Shown: positions 27,607-35,912, counted from the first letter of the stretch. The stretch is DNA of 64,000 nt from Saprospiraceae bacterium (GCA_016720635.1 JADKKF010000007.1:62001-126000), one strand, 5' to 3'. Notes: generated by a model from the sequence alone, not told the origin. A program made the numbers and translations.

Positions 27607-28163
27607 TGAGACCTAATTTTAAAAAATTACAACTTTCAGCCCTCAATAGGAAGTCGCTTAAAGAATTCAAACAAACCCCTAAAATGGGGATAATGCTGCT
27701 CTTAGATAATATAAGATCAGCACACAATGTAGGTTCGATATTTCGATCCAGTGATGCTTTTGCGGTTGAGCATATTTATCTTACTGGGATTACACCAAGC
27801 CCCGAGGCAAATTTTGGAATACAAAAAACTGCTCTAGGTGCCGAGAAAAGTGTTAATTGGTCACAAGTTGATTCGGAAGAAGCGCTTGCTATGTTTCGCC
27901 AAAATGGCTATAAAATTTATGCCATCGAACAAGCTGAGAATAGCCAAAATTTGGTTGATTTTCAATGGAAAATGTCAGATAAATATGTTTTTGTCTTAGG
28001 AAATGAAGTTACTGGCGTCAGTGAGTTTTGGATGGAAAATTGTGATGGATGCTTAGAAATAGAACAGTTCGGCACCAAACATTCATTGAATGTAAGCGTT
28101 ACTGCTGGTGTTTTATTGTACAGTATTTGTCATGGGATTAAATCGGTCAATACACCAAGATGA
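27606..28163 (+). CDS. TrmH/SpoU-family RNA 2'-O-methyltransferase
   Basis: A 185-residue SPOUT methyltransferase. The three SpoU motifs are present: motif 1 LLDNIRSAHNVGSIFRSSDA (residues 31-50), motif 2 FVLGNEVTGVSEF, and motif 3 CLEIEQFGTKHSLNVSVTAG with the SAM-knot Ser-Leu-Asn-Val. It lacks the extra N-terminal RNA-binding domain of RlmB-like proteins, so it belongs to the short group near TrmL/TrmH. The rRNA or tRNA target is not determined. Start codon overlaps the pfkA stop, indicating coupling. Confidence 0.86.
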   Translation: MRPNFKKLQLSALNRKSLKEFKQTPKMGIMLLLDNIRSAHNVGSIFRSSDAFAVEHIYLTGITPSPEANFGIQKTALGAEKSVNWSQVDSEEALAMFRQNGYKIYAIEQAENSQNLVDFQWKMSDKYVFVLGNEVTGVSEFWMENCDGCLEIEQFGTKHSLNVSVTAGVLLYSICHGIKSVNTPR

Positions 28164-28227
28164 TTTTAACATATACTATTTTAATTTCAAATTTCGTCAA
28201 ATATTATTAAGAAAAGATTTCTGTTGC

Positions 28228-28698
28228 ATGAGTGAGATTAGAAAGGTGTTTAAGAGTGATATAGTAGGACTGAAAGGGGTGTTAGAAAATGTGGATTTAT
28301 TCCCATCTGAAATGCTCGAAGAGATGATATCTGATTATTTAATTAACCCTGAATCTGAAGAAATTTGGTTTACCTGTACTGTTGATAATAAGCCAATATC
28401 TATTGGATATTGTGCGCCAGAAAAACTTACGGAAAGGACTTATAATCTATATGCCATTGGTGTTCACGCAGATTCGCAAGGGCAAGGAATCGGTAAAGCA
28501 ATGATGGATTTTATCGAAAAATATCTTCAAGATAGTGGTGCAAGGATCCTTATTGTTGAGACGTCTAGTACACCAGAATTTGCCTTAACCAGGGCTTTTT
28601 ACAACAAAATCGGTTATACCCAAGAGGCTACGATCAGAGATTTTTGGAAAGATGGAGACGACAAAGTGGTTTTTTGGAAAAAACTTAACACACCATAG
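28228..28698 (+). CDS. GNAT-family N-acetyltransferase
   Basis: A 156-residue acetyltransferase. The acetyl-CoA pyrophosphate loop reads GVHADSQGQGIGKAMMDF (near residue 83), preceded by a strand and followed by LIVETSSTPEF and the C-terminal FYNKIGYTQEATIRDFW motif B. An open frame reaches back to 28108 inside the upstream methyltransferase, but the ATG at 28228 (MSEIRKVF) gives the normal GNAT N-terminus and lies after that gene. The acceptor is unknown; the NRPISIG-like PISIGYCAPE is the usual strand 2-3 turn. Last gene before a bidirectional terminator. Confidence 0.82.
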   Translation: MSEIRKVFKSDIVGLKGVLENVDLFPSEMLEEMISDYLINPESEEIWFTCTVDNKPISIGYCAPEKLTERTYNLYAIGVHADSQGQGIGKAMMDFIEKYLQDSGARILIVETSSTPEFALTRAFYNKIGYTQEATIRDFWKDGDDKVVFWKKLNTP

Positions 28699-28723
28699 CC
28701 AAATCTGCCTTTAATATCCTAGA

Positions 28724-28759
28724 ACAAAATCCATCCTTTTGCAAACGAATGGATTTTGT
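28724..28759. terminator. bidirectional terminator between GNAT and ftsY
   Basis: ACAAAATCCAT pairs with ATGGATTTTGT around a 14-base loop, in the gap between two convergent genes. The T-runs are weak, so efficiency is uncertain. Confidence 0.5.
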
Positions 28760-28804
28760 CATTGTACAATAATAAAATCAAGCCTTTTAAAGGAATTCGT
28801 ATAG

Positions 28805-29773
28805 CTACTCTGCAATCTGATTGTCTAGCATAGTACTAACAAACTGATATCCATTGAACACTTGTAAATGTTCGATACCTTCGCCAACACCGATATAACG
28901 AATCGGAATTTCAAACTGATCTGAAATGCCAATCGCAACCCCACCTTTAGCAGTTCCGTCCAATTTGGTCAAGGCTAAGCAGCTAACCTCAGTCGCCGTT
29001 GTGAATTGCTTGGCTTGTTCGATCGCGTTTTGTCCTGTACTGGCATCCAAAACCAGCATTACATCGTCTGGGGCATTATCTAAGGCTTTGCCGACAGATC
29101 TTTTGATTTTCGATAATTCCTGCATCAAATTGATTTTCGTATGCAGACGACCAGCCGTGTCGATGATGGCAATATCGAGTTGATTATCGATGGCAAACTT
29201 TGTAGTTTCGAAAGCTACAGCAGCTGGATCAGCTTGCATACCTTTGTCGAAAAAATAACAACCAACTCTTTCACTCCATATCTTCAATTGATCCACAGCG
29301 GCAGCCCTGAATGTATCTCCAGCACCTATTACGACTTTATATCCGTTTTGAGTGAATTTATGAGCCAACTTGCCTATCGTAGTGGTTTTACCCACACCAT
29401 TGACACCAACTACCAACAAGACATACGGTCCAGATTTTTGTGGAATTTTAAAATTTTCAAAGATAGATTGATCCTTGAGATTGAGGATCTCGATAATCTC
29501 TTCCTTAAGGATTTGGTTTAGCTCGGCAGTATTGAGGTATTTGTCTTTTTGAACTCTGGTTTCAAGTCGATTTATAATTTTTACAGTTGTTTCTAGCCCA
29601 ACATCAGAAGCGATCAAAATATCTTCCAATTGGTCCAAAAACTCAATATCAACCTTTGATTTACCAGCGACAGCTTTAGAAATCTTATCCAAGAAACTGT
29701 CCTTGGTTTTTTCTATACCTTTTTCTAGGTCTTCATTTTTTTCCTTTGAAAACCATTTTTTGAAAAAACTCAT
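28805..29773 (-). CDS. ftsY: signal recognition particle receptor FtsY
   Basis: 322-residue SRP GTPase that docks ribosome-SRP complexes at the membrane. After a short acidic/basic N-terminus (FFKKWFSKEKNEDLEKGI) come the N-domain helices and the G-domain with VGVNGVGKTTTIGKLAHKF (P-loop), GDTFRAAAVDQLKIW (G2), DTAGRLHTK (G3), TKLDGTAKGG (G4) and IGVGEGIEHLQVFN (closing motif). The open frame continues to 29824, but the ATG at 29773 (MSFFKKWF) is the family-like start. It is the last gene of the leftward rpmB-rpmG-DUF4295-ftsY run typical of Bacteroidota. Confidence 0.96.
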   Translation of the reverse strand: MSFFKKWFSKEKNEDLEKGIEKTKDSFLDKISKAVAGKSKVDIEFLDQLEDILIASDVGLETTVKIINRLETRVQKDKYLNTAELNQILKEEIIEILNLKDQSIFENFKIPQKSGPYVLLVVGVNGVGKTTTIGKLAHKFTQNGYKVVIGAGDTFRAAAVDQLKIWSERVGCYFFDKGMQADPAAVAFETTKFAIDNQLDIAIIDTAGRLHTKINLMQELSKIKRSVGKALDNAPDDVMLVLDASTGQNAIEQAKQFTTATEVSCLALTKLDGTAKGGVAIGISDQFEIPIRYIGVGEGIEHLQVFNGYQFVSTMLDNQIAE

Positions 29774-29853
29774 ACGAATGTTTATAAAAAGTAAAGGCTT
29801 TCCTCGCAGCACAAGAAAAGCCAATTATATTTCAATAAGGCATTAAAAATAAA

Positions 29854-30024
29854 TTAGTCGAGGAATTCCTTGACCTTATCTTTATGCACGATCATTTCTT
29901 GAAAAGAGTACTTTCCAGTAATTGGGTCTTTGATGCTCTTAATAAGCTTCACATGGTCCTTACCAGAACCAGCATTGGCAGCTCTTTGGGATACCCTCGC
30001 GTTCTTTGATACTTTCTTTGCCAT
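29854..30024 (-). CDS. DUF4295 small basic protein in the rpmB-rpmG-ftsY cluster
   Basis: A 56-residue lysine-rich protein, start ATG at 30024, stop at 29854. It begins MAKKVSKNARVSQRAANAGS, contains VKLIKSIKDPITGKYSFQEM, and ends VKEFLD. The sequence and position match DUF4295, a family that in Bacteroidota sits between rpmG and ftsY. Size, basicity and gene neighbours suggest a ribosome-associated protein. From memory, a Bacteroidota-specific large-subunit protein (bL38) was seen in a Flavobacterium ribosome structure, and this family may be it; that link is unverified. It begins 6 bp after the rpmG stop. Confidence 0.85.
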   Translation of the reverse strand: MAKKVSKNARVSQRAANAGSGKDHVKLIKSIKDPITGKYSFQEMIVHKDKVKEFLD

Positions 30025-30030
30025 TGGTTA

Positions 30031-30219
30031 TTATTTTATTTCTCTGTGGATGGTATATTTTTTCAATATTGGATTGTATTTCTTCAATTCAATACGCTCC
30101 GGTGTGTTTTTACGGTTCTTTTGAGATATATATCGTGAAGTCCCATGCATACCGCTATCCTTATGCTCAGTGCACTCTAGGATGATTTGAAGGCGATTAC
30201 CTTTACTTTTCTTTGCCAT
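30031..30219 (-). CDS. rpmG: 50S ribosomal protein L33
   Basis: 62-residue bL33. It begins MAKKSKGNRLQIILECTEHK, contains GTSRYISQKNRKNTPERIEL and ends YTIHREIK, all family features. There is only one cysteine, so this is the zinc-free form. It lies between rpmB (21 bp upstream) and the DUF4295 gene (6 bp downstream) in the leftward ribosomal-protein/ftsY run. Confidence 0.96.
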   Translation of the reverse strand: MAKKSKGNRLQIILECTEHKDSGMHGTSRYISQKNRKNTPERIELKKYNPILKKYTIHREIK

Positions 30220-30240
30220 GGCAATATTATTAATAAATTA

Positions 30241-30492
30241 TTAAACGATTTTATAACCTGTTTTTACTCCTTTGTCCTGCAATTTTTTCAAGTATGAGAA
30301 CAAACCTAATTTGTCAATAGTTCTCATCTCTTTTGCAGTCACCTTTAATGTAATCCACTCATCACATTCAGGTATGAAGAAGCGCTTAGTGTGTAGATTA
30401 GGGATAAACCACCTATTCGTCTTTCTATTCGAGTGTGAGACCTTATGGCCTGTCACTGGTTTTTTACCACTCAAATCGCAAATTCTGGACAT
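30241..30492 (-). CDS. rpmB: 50S ribosomal protein L28
   Basis: 83-residue bL28. It begins MSRICDLSGKKPVTGHKVSH, has SNRKTNRWFIPNLHTKRFF and the C-terminal LKVTAKEMRTIDKLGL helix. Cysteine pairs are lacking, so the zinc-free form. First protein gene of the rpmB-rpmG-DUF4295-ftsY run, 81 bp downstream of tRNA-Arg with no clear separate promoter, so read-through from the tRNA promoter is possible. Confidence 0.97.
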   Translation of the reverse strand: MSRICDLSGKKPVTGHKVSHSNRKTNRWFIPNLHTKRFFIPECDEWITLKVTAKEMRTIDKLGLFSYLKKLQDKGVKTGYKIV

Positions 30493-30573
30493 AAATTAAA
30501 ATTTATAAATATGTTAAAAATTCTCAAAGCACACTGACCAAATAAGAGTTCATTTTTTCAATGAAAACCTTAG

Positions 30574-30647
30574 TGACCTCGGCAGGATTCGAACCTGCAA
30601 CCTTCTGATCCGTAGTCAGATGCTCTATCCAATTAAGCTACGAAGCC
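30574..30647 (-). tRNA. tRNA-Arg (anticodon ACG)
   Basis: A 74-nt cloverleaf on the reverse strand. Acceptor arms GGCTTCG / CGAGGTC (two G-U pairs), D-stem GCT/AGC region, anticodon stem TCTGA/TCAGA with loop CTACGGA (anticodon ACG, read as ICG after deamination), T-arm GCAGG-TTCGAAT-CCTGC, discriminator A. CCA is not encoded. It has a consensus promoter upstream and no terminator before rpmB. Confidence 0.97.
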
Positions 30648-30667
30648 AATTAGTTATTTTGAGGCTG

Positions 30668-30698
30668 CAAAGGTATAATTTTTTATTTTAAAAACAAA
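30668..30698 (-). promoter_or_regulatory. consensus Bacteroidota promoter for tRNA-Arg
   Basis: On the reverse strand TTTG (30698-30695), a 19-bp spacer, then TACCTTTG (30675-30668): a full TTTG-N19-TAnnTTTG match, 20 bp upstream of the tRNA. It may also drive rpmB-rpmG-DUF4295-ftsY. Confidence 0.8.
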
Positions 30699-30783
30699 TA
30701 TCTTTTATATTATTTTTTTTTTCAATCGTAATCTCTTGATAATTAGTCCTATTGCGCTCGCAATTTTATCATTTCCTGGGATT

Positions 30784-31239
30784 CTAGAATCCATCTTTCA
30801 AAGCTTGCCACAATTTTTTCTTTAGCTCATTAGATTTATCAGCATTTAAGCTCATCAAATCATCGCTCCAAAGGGCTTTTGGGCCTGATTTTAAAGTAAA
30901 TACTTTGTATTTGGAGTTCAATTCAGTCTCCTGAGTTCCAAAAATAATGATTTTTTGAAAACGATCGAATAAGTCCAATGAAAGCTTATATTCCGTGCAA
31001 AGGATGTCAATTTCAGTCATTTTAATCGAAATGCTCAATAGGATTTTACTTAAAGTAATCTTCGATTCTTCGATATTCCAATCCTTTGGATCCAAAATTA
31101 CTAAATAATCGGAATCCTTTTTTTGTACAAAAGCCATGTGATTGGGAAAATCACCATTTTCTTTAACCAAAAATTTTTCACTTTCAATTTTAGTTTCGTC
31201 TAGTAAATATATTGGATATTCTAAAAAATGCAAAAACAA
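30784..31239 (-). CDS. uncharacterized protein, possible HolD-like (Pol III psi) protein
   Basis: A 151-residue protein I cannot identify with certainty. No signal peptide or membrane span. A central DYLVILDPKDWNIEESKITL leads into a helix LSKILLSISIKMTEIDIL, then KIIIFGTQ, and the C-terminus (residues 120-151) runs LKSGPKALWSDDLMSL and ends LKKKLWQALKDGF. This order, a strand, a helix, a second strand, a proline/tryptophan segment and a terminal xLWxxL helix, resembles E. coli HolD, whose C-terminus is ARAALWQQI; the match is by eye only. The frame has no ATG before 31239, so the start is TTG or ATT. It faces away from ilvE. Confidence 0.5.
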   Translation of the reverse strand: MFLHFLEYPIYLLDETKIESEKFLVKENGDFPNHMAFVQKKDSDYLVILDPKDWNIEESKITLSKILLSISIKMTEIDILCTEYKLSLDLFDRFQKIIIFGTQETELNSKYKVFTLKSGPKALWSDDLMSLNADKSNELKKKLWQALKDGF

Positions 31240-31339
31240 AATATTAATTGGAATTTGGTAAAATACTACTAGTTAAAAAGAATTTAATTTCTTGATAAAA
31301 AGTTTCGTTAAAATTTATGTCAAATTTAAGATATTTATT

Positions 31340-31347
31340 TAACTTTG
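31340..31347 (+). promoter_or_regulatory. Bacteroidota -7 promoter element overlapping the ilvE start
   Basis: TAACTTTG, an exact TAnnTTTG match ending 4 bp before the ilvE ATG at 31352. Transcription would begin at or very near the start codon, giving a leaderless mRNA if this element is used. Confidence 0.5.
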
Positions 31348-31351
31348 TATC

Positions 31352-32410
31352 ATGATTGATATAAAAATAACCCGAACAAGCAAATCTACCTTACACGAAG
31401 TTGATTTCTCCAATCTACCTTTCGGAAAAATCACATCTGATCATATGTTTGTAGCTGATTATAAAGATGGTGAGTGGCATAATCCTCGCATAGAGCCTGT
31501 GCATGAACTCTCATTGCATCCTTCTACGATGGCGCTTCATTATGGACAGACAATCTTTGAAGGCATGAAAGCATCTATTACTGAAGATGGAGTTCCACTC
31601 CTTATGCGTCAAGAACTGCACTGGGAAAGATTCAATAAATCTGCTCATCGTATGTGTATGCCTGAGATACCAGCTGATATATTTTTAGGAGGATTGAATG
31701 CTTTGGTTTATTTAGAAAAAGACTGGATCCCTAAATCTGTCGGAAGTTCGCTTTATTTGAGGCCTTTTATGATAGCCACTGATGCTTTTATTGGCGTTGC
31801 CCCTTCTAAAGAATATAAATTTATTATACTAACACTTCCAGTTGGTCCTTATTATGCTAAGCCAATCAAGTTGTTGGCCGAACATAAATACATAAGAGCA
31901 GTGAGGGGTGGAGTAGGAGAAGCTAAAAATGGCGGTAATTATGGAGGTGCTTTATATCCTTCCAAATTAGCACGTGAAAAAGGTTTTGATCAAGTTTTGT
32001 GGTTGGATGCCTTTAATTATGAAGAATTGCAAGAGGTTGGCACAATGAATATATTTTGTGTTGTAAATGGCAAAGTATTAACACCGTCGCTGGATGGTGC
32101 AATTCTGGATGGTATTACTCGAAAATGTGCTATTGAAATCCTGAAAAGAAAGGGTTTTGAAGTAGAAGAAAGACCTATAACTATACATGAACTTATAGAT
32201 GCTTACAAAGCTGGCACTTTTACTGAAATGTTTGGTACTGGAACTGCAGCTGTTGTATCAAATATAGATAAATTGTGCTATAAAGAGATTGAGATGAATT
32301 TATCTCATGATCATTTTGAGGTTTCAAATTTGGTAAAAAACGAAATCAATGGTCTTAGAAATGGGTCAATTCCCGATGTTTACCATTGGTTTGTGCCTGC
32401 AAAAGGATAG
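31352..32410 (+). CDS. ilvE: branched-chain amino acid aminotransferase
   Basis: 352-residue class IV PLP aminotransferase for the last step of leucine, isoleucine and valine synthesis and first step of their breakdown. The N-terminus IDIKITRTSKSTL and LPFGKITSDHMFVADY is typical of the larger, BCAT-like Bacteroidota group. HYGQTIFEGMKA, YLRPFMIATDAFIGV, AKNGGNYGGALYPSKLA (with the Schiff-base Lys before NGGNY), DAFNYEELQEVGTMNIFCV, and TEMFGTGTAAVVSNI are the main active-site segments. It starts at the first ATG, immediately after a promoter element. It may be co-transcribed with kdsC 26 bp downstream. Confidence 0.94.
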   Translation: MIDIKITRTSKSTLHEVDFSNLPFGKITSDHMFVADYKDGEWHNPRIEPVHELSLHPSTMALHYGQTIFEGMKASITEDGVPLLMRQELHWERFNKSAHRMCMPEIPADIFLGGLNALVYLEKDWIPKSVGSSLYLRPFMIATDAFIGVAPSKEYKFIILTLPVGPYYAKPIKLLAEHKYIRAVRGGVGEAKNGGNYGGALYPSKLAREKGFDQVLWLDAFNYEELQEVGTMNIFCVVNGKVLTPSLDGAILDGITRKCAIEILKRKGFEVEERPITIHELIDAYKAGTFTEMFGTGTAAVVSNIDKLCYKEIEMNLSHDHFEVSNLVKNEINGLRNGSIPDVYHWFVPAKG

Positions 32411-32436
32411 ATATATACACTGTTTAATACTTTATA

Positions 32437-32976
32437 TTGACTAGTACAGAAGGCTCCACTTTATTACAAAAGTTTCAGAAGATACGCTGTGTCCTGATGG
32501 ACGTAGATGGGGTGCTTACCGACAATTCCATGTTGATTATGGAAAATGGTGATATGCTCAGAACCATGAGTGCTCGTGACGGATTCGCCATAAGACAATG
32601 CGTGACCAATGGTATTGCCATTGGAATAATTACTGGAGGATATTCAATAGGCGTAAATATACGTATGAAGAATCTTGGCAGTAAATATATCTATTCTAGT
32701 ATTAAAAATAAGGCATCAGCTCTTCAAGAAATTCTTGATTTCAATGAATTTCAATTGGACGAAATCCTTTTCATTGGCGATGATGTTCCTGACATCCCAG
32801 TCCTACAGAAAGTGGGTTTATCCGCTTGTCCTGTCGATAGCATTCAAGAGGTTTTAAGCATGGTAGATTATGTTTCACCTTTTCAAGGTGGGCGAGGTGC
32901 CGTTCGTGATATTTTAGAAAAATTACTCAAAGTTAAGGATCTTTGGACCCTAGATCATGAATTGATTTCTGGGTAG
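32437..32976 (+). CDS. kdsC: KdsC-like HAD phosphatase
   Basis: 179-residue C0-type HAD phosphatase that probably converts KDO 8-phosphate to KDO for lipopolysaccharide. The HAD motifs are MDVDGVLTDNS (nucleophile Asp22, acid/base Asp24), GIITGGYS (motif II), the NKASALQEIL lysine and FIGDDVPDIPVLQKVG (motif IV). No cap domain, as usual for KdsC tetramers. The start is a TTG at 32437; the frame contains no earlier ATG and the next ATG would remove part of motif I. Downstream UbiA, maf and PhoD form a rightward run. Confidence 0.85.
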   Translation: MTSTEGSTLLQKFQKIRCVLMDVDGVLTDNSMLIMENGDMLRTMSARDGFAIRQCVTNGIAIGIITGGYSIGVNIRMKNLGSKYIYSSIKNKASALQEILDFNEFQLDEILFIGDDVPDIPVLQKVGLSACPVDSIQEVLSMVDYVSPFQGGRGAVRDILEKLLKVKDLWTLDHELISG

Positions 32977-33047
32977 TAATAACAGGAATAATTATGAGAA
33001 TATTAATTTATATATTGTTACAATAAAATACCAAAATAACTCAGAGT

Positions 33048-33989
33048 ATGTGGGCATTTTTTAAATTAATACGATGGAAAAACATACTCATAACGGGCGC
33101 GACACAATATTTTTTGAATTATGTCATTATCAGACCTGGGTACAAAATAGCAGGTTTGCAGCCCTCTCTTGACACCTTCCACTTTGCACTTTTTGTTTTA
33201 ACCACGTTGATCATTACCGCCACAGGTTTTATTATCAATGATATCGTGGATTTCGAGATAGACAAGGTCAATAAGCCAGATACAATGATTTTAGGAAAGA
33301 AAATAAGCATTTCTAGAGCTAAATTTTTGTATGTATTTTGGGTTATCTTAGGCTTACTTATTACATTGTATTTGGCATACCATATAGATAATTGGTCATA
33401 TGCTATTATGTATCCTTGCGCCATTGCTTTGCTCCTTATCTACTCATTACGTTTAAAACAATTGCCTTTTATTGGTAATTTGGTAGTTGCGTTATTCGTA
33501 GGTTGTGTAAATATGGTTATTTTGTTGGCAGAAAAACCTGGCCTAACTGCCTTGAAGCAAGCTTCCCCATTATTGCATGGACGGATCTTAGAGATATTCA
33601 TTGGATTTTCAATTTTCGCCTTTTGCTTGACTGTTTTTCGAGAGATTGTTAAAGATATCGAAGATATCGAAGGAGATCGCATCCAAGGTTGCAAAACCAT
33701 ACCCATCCTTTTTGGTGTAGCGGCAGCGAAGTGGATAGCATTCTTTTTTTTATTTGTACTCATCCTTAGTTTGAGTTATTGGGGTTTTACACAGTACCAA
33801 TTTGTACCCATTTACAATACGGTTGCCTTGATTGTGGGCATCGGCTTACCAACTTTATTTGTTATTTATAAATTATGGAAAGCCAGCTCAAAAAAAGATT
33901 TTGATTTTTTGAGTGTTCTTGCCAAATCAATCATGATTTCTGGTCAAATTTATATGCTTTTTTTTAATCTAAACGCTTATGTTTCCTAA
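33048..33989 (+). CDS. UbiA-family prenyltransferase
   Basis: 313-residue membrane prenyltransferase with about eight to nine spans. The two Asp-rich, Mg2+-prenyl-diphosphate motifs are NDIVDFEIDKVNKPD (near residue 64) and KDIEDIEGDRIQGCKTI (near 204). In Bacteroidota, close relatives next to maf are often named geranylgeranylglycerol-phosphate geranylgeranyltransferase, but the acceptor cannot be settled from sequence. It could also act on quinone precursors. Its last 11 bases overlap the start of maf, which suggests translational coupling. Confidence 0.85.
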   Translation: MWAFFKLIRWKNILITGATQYFLNYVIIRPGYKIAGLQPSLDTFHFALFVLTTLIITATGFIINDIVDFEIDKVNKPDTMILGKKISISRAKFLYVFWVILGLLITLYLAYHIDNWSYAIMYPCAIALLLIYSLRLKQLPFIGNLVVALFVGCVNMVILLAEKPGLTALKQASPLLHGRILEIFIGFSIFAFCLTVFREIVKDIEDIEGDRIQGCKTIPILFGVAAAKWIAFFFLFVLILSLSYWGFTQYQFVPIYNTVALIVGIGLPTLFVIYKLWKASSKKDFDFLSVLAKSIMISGQIYMLFFNLNAYVS

Positions 33990-34557
33990 TATAAAAATAT
34001 TTTTAGCCTCTAAATCCCCACGTCGCAAACAAATTTTAGAAACCGCCGATTTTAACGTTGAGCTGGTAGAGCAGGAGGTGGATGAATCGATAGAAGAAGT
34101 AATAGAAACTTCTTATACTGCAGAATATCTTGCCATCAAAAAAGCCAATTATATAGACATTTCATTGCTAGAAAATGAATTCTTGATTACTGCCGATACC
34201 ATTGTAATCATTGACGGATTGATATATGGGAAACCCACTAGTCCAGAGAAAGCTGTTGAAATGTTACTAAGCTTGAGCAATAAAGTGCATGAAGTGATTA
34301 CGGGAGTTTGCATCAAAAGCGATAGCCGAATGATGCATTTTAGCGAAAGCTCCATGGTTTATTTTGATACAATTACGCCAGAGGAGGCTGCATATTATGT
34401 AAACAAATACAGTCCTATGGATAAAGCTGGGGCATATGCCATCCAAGAATGGATTGGATATTGTAAAATAAAGAAAATCGAAGGGACATTTACCAACATC
34501 ATGGGGCTCCCTATGAATAGAATTTATAGCATTCTTAAAGGTTTTTTGAAAAAATAA
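33979..34557 (+). CDS. maf: Maf-like nucleoside triphosphate pyrophosphatase
   Basis: 192-residue Maf/YhdE-fold hydrolase, thought to remove non-canonical or excess dTTP/UTP. It has LASKSPRRKQIL (residues 8-20, phosphate-binding), the ADTIVIIDG metal site, EKAVEMLLSLSNKVHEVITG, and the C-terminal DKAGAYAIQEW. Length normal. It overlaps the UbiA gene by 11 bases and is followed 20 bp later by a PhoD-like gene. Nucleotide specificity within the Maf family is not clear from the visible residues. Confidence 0.9.
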   Translation: MFPNIKIFLASKSPRRKQILETADFNVELVEQEVDESIEEVIETSYTAEYLAIKKANYIDISLLENEFLITADTIVIIDGLIYGKPTSPEKAVEMLLSLSNKVHEVITGVCIKSDSRMMHFSESSMVYFDTITPEEAAYYVNKYSPMDKAGAYAIQEWIGYCKIKKIEGTFTNIMGLPMNRIYSILKGFLKK

Positions 34558-34577
34558 CTTGTTAAAATTTAAGTGTC

Positions 34578-35912
34578 ATGAAGAAAAGAATATTACTTGC
34601 CATTAGCCTTTTGTTATCTTTTCAAATTTTTGCACAAAAAGAACAACTTCTTTCAGGTCCTATGCTCGGGTATAATACCATGAAAGAGGTCAGTATCTGG
34701 TGTCAAACAATTGCCCCAGCTGAATGTCAGATTATTTATTGGCCAGTAAACGATTGGCAATCAATGCGTTCGACAAAAATCATAGAAACTACAAGGGAAA
34801 ATGCACATACTTGTGAATTTATACTGGATTATTTAGAGCCAGGGACTACCTATCAATATGCATTATTAATCAACGGTCAGAATGTCGTGGACAAAAGCAA
34901 ATCGAGTACTTTTAGAACACAGGCACAATGGAAATGGAGAAGCGATCCTGAGGAATTTTCATTTTTAACTGGAAGTTGTACTTATATCAATGAAGCCGCT
35001 TATGACCGCCCAGGGACCCCTTATGGTACTGCAATTAAAATATTGGACCAAATGTCAAATGACAGTGCTAGATTCATGCTTTGGTTAGGAGATAATATGT
35101 ATATGAGGGAAAGCGATTGGGAGTCGCGATCGGGAGTATTAAGACGATACACGCATACAAGACAAACCAAAGAAATGCAGCCTTTACTCAGTAAAATGCA
35201 TCACTACGCCATTTGGGATGACCATGATTTTGGCTCCAATGATGCCAATGGATCTTATGTCAATAAATCCTATACTAGAGAAGCATTTGATTTGTTTTGG
35301 GCAAATCCAAAAAATGCCAATGAATTCAATGAAGATGGTATTTATACCAAGTTCGCTTGGCAAGATTGCGAGTTTTTTCTTCTAGATGGGCGATACAATA
35401 AGCGAAGATTCGGAAAAGAAGGAGGAGAATTGCTTGGCGAAAAACAACTCAATTGGCTATTGGAGTCCTTGGTAAAAAGTGAAGCGACATTCAAGTTTAT
35501 TGCAGTAGGTAGCCAGTTTTTGAACGATGCTACCAACAAAGAGTGTTTTTATGTCGAAGGGAATCACGAACGCCAAACCATCATTGATTTTATAGAAAAA
35601 TATAAAATAAAAGGGGTCGTATTTATCACTGGAGACAGACACTTTACTGAATTTGCTTCTTATAAAAATAAAGATAAAATTGGCTTTTATGAAATTACTT
35701 CATCTCCCATAACATCGACAGTGGCTACTGGAAAATATACTACAGAACCCAATTCCTTTTTGGAACCTGGCTCCAGAGTTTTAGAAAATGTTTATACAAA
35801 GATTAGTGTTTCGGGACCACAAAAAAATAGAATGTTAAAACTTGAAGTTATCAACATTAATGGGGACATTAAGTGGAAAAAAACATTGTCCCAAATAGAC
35901 TTTGAACCATAA
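34578..35912 (+). CDS. PhoD-like secreted metallophosphoesterase
   Basis: 444-residue alkaline phosphatase D family protein with an N-terminal signal peptide ending in IFAQ, so periplasmic or exported. A fibronectin-like N-terminal domain (about 25-110) precedes the catalytic metallophosphatase domain with FLTGSCTYI, LWLGDNMYMR, HYAIWDDHDFGSNDA, and the metal-binding VFITGDRHFTEF. PhoD enzymes are Ca2+/Fe3+ phosphodiesterases. Likely last gene of the kdsC-UbiA-maf run. No Tat twin-arginine motif is visible, unlike classical PhoD. Confidence 0.86.
   Translation: MKKRILLAISLLLSFQIFAQKEQLLSGPMLGYNTMKEVSIWCQTIAPAECQIIYWPVNDWQSMRSTKIIETTRENAHTCEFILDYLEPGTTYQYALLINGQNVVDKSKSSTFRTQAQWKWRSDPEEFSFLTGSCTYINEAAYDRPGTPYGTAIKILDQMSNDSARFMLWLGDNMYMRESDWESRSGVLRRYTHTRQTKEMQPLLSKMHHYAIWDDHDFGSNDANGSYVNKSYTREAFDLFWANPKNANEFNEDGIYTKFAWQDCEFFLLDGRYNKRRFGKEGGELLGEKQLNWLLESLVKSEATFKFIAVGSQFLNDATNKECFYVEGNHERQTIIDFIEKYKIKGVVFITGDRHFTEFASYKNKDKIGFYEITSSPITSTVATGKYTTEPNSFLEPGSRVLENVYTKISVSGPQKNRMLKLEVININGDIKWKKTLSQIDFEP

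Noticed and set aside
28108..28227. N-terminal extension of the GNAT gene
   Set aside because: It overlaps the TrmH-type gene and adds sequence not seen in GNAT proteins; the ATG at 28228 gives the normal start.
31226..31270. A short ATG-led frame (MQKQNINW...) running rightward before ilvE
   Set aside because: Only 14 codons, on the strand opposite the HolD-like gene start; it is probably chance, although an attenuator-type leader peptide cannot be excluded because no terminator/antiterminator structure was seen.
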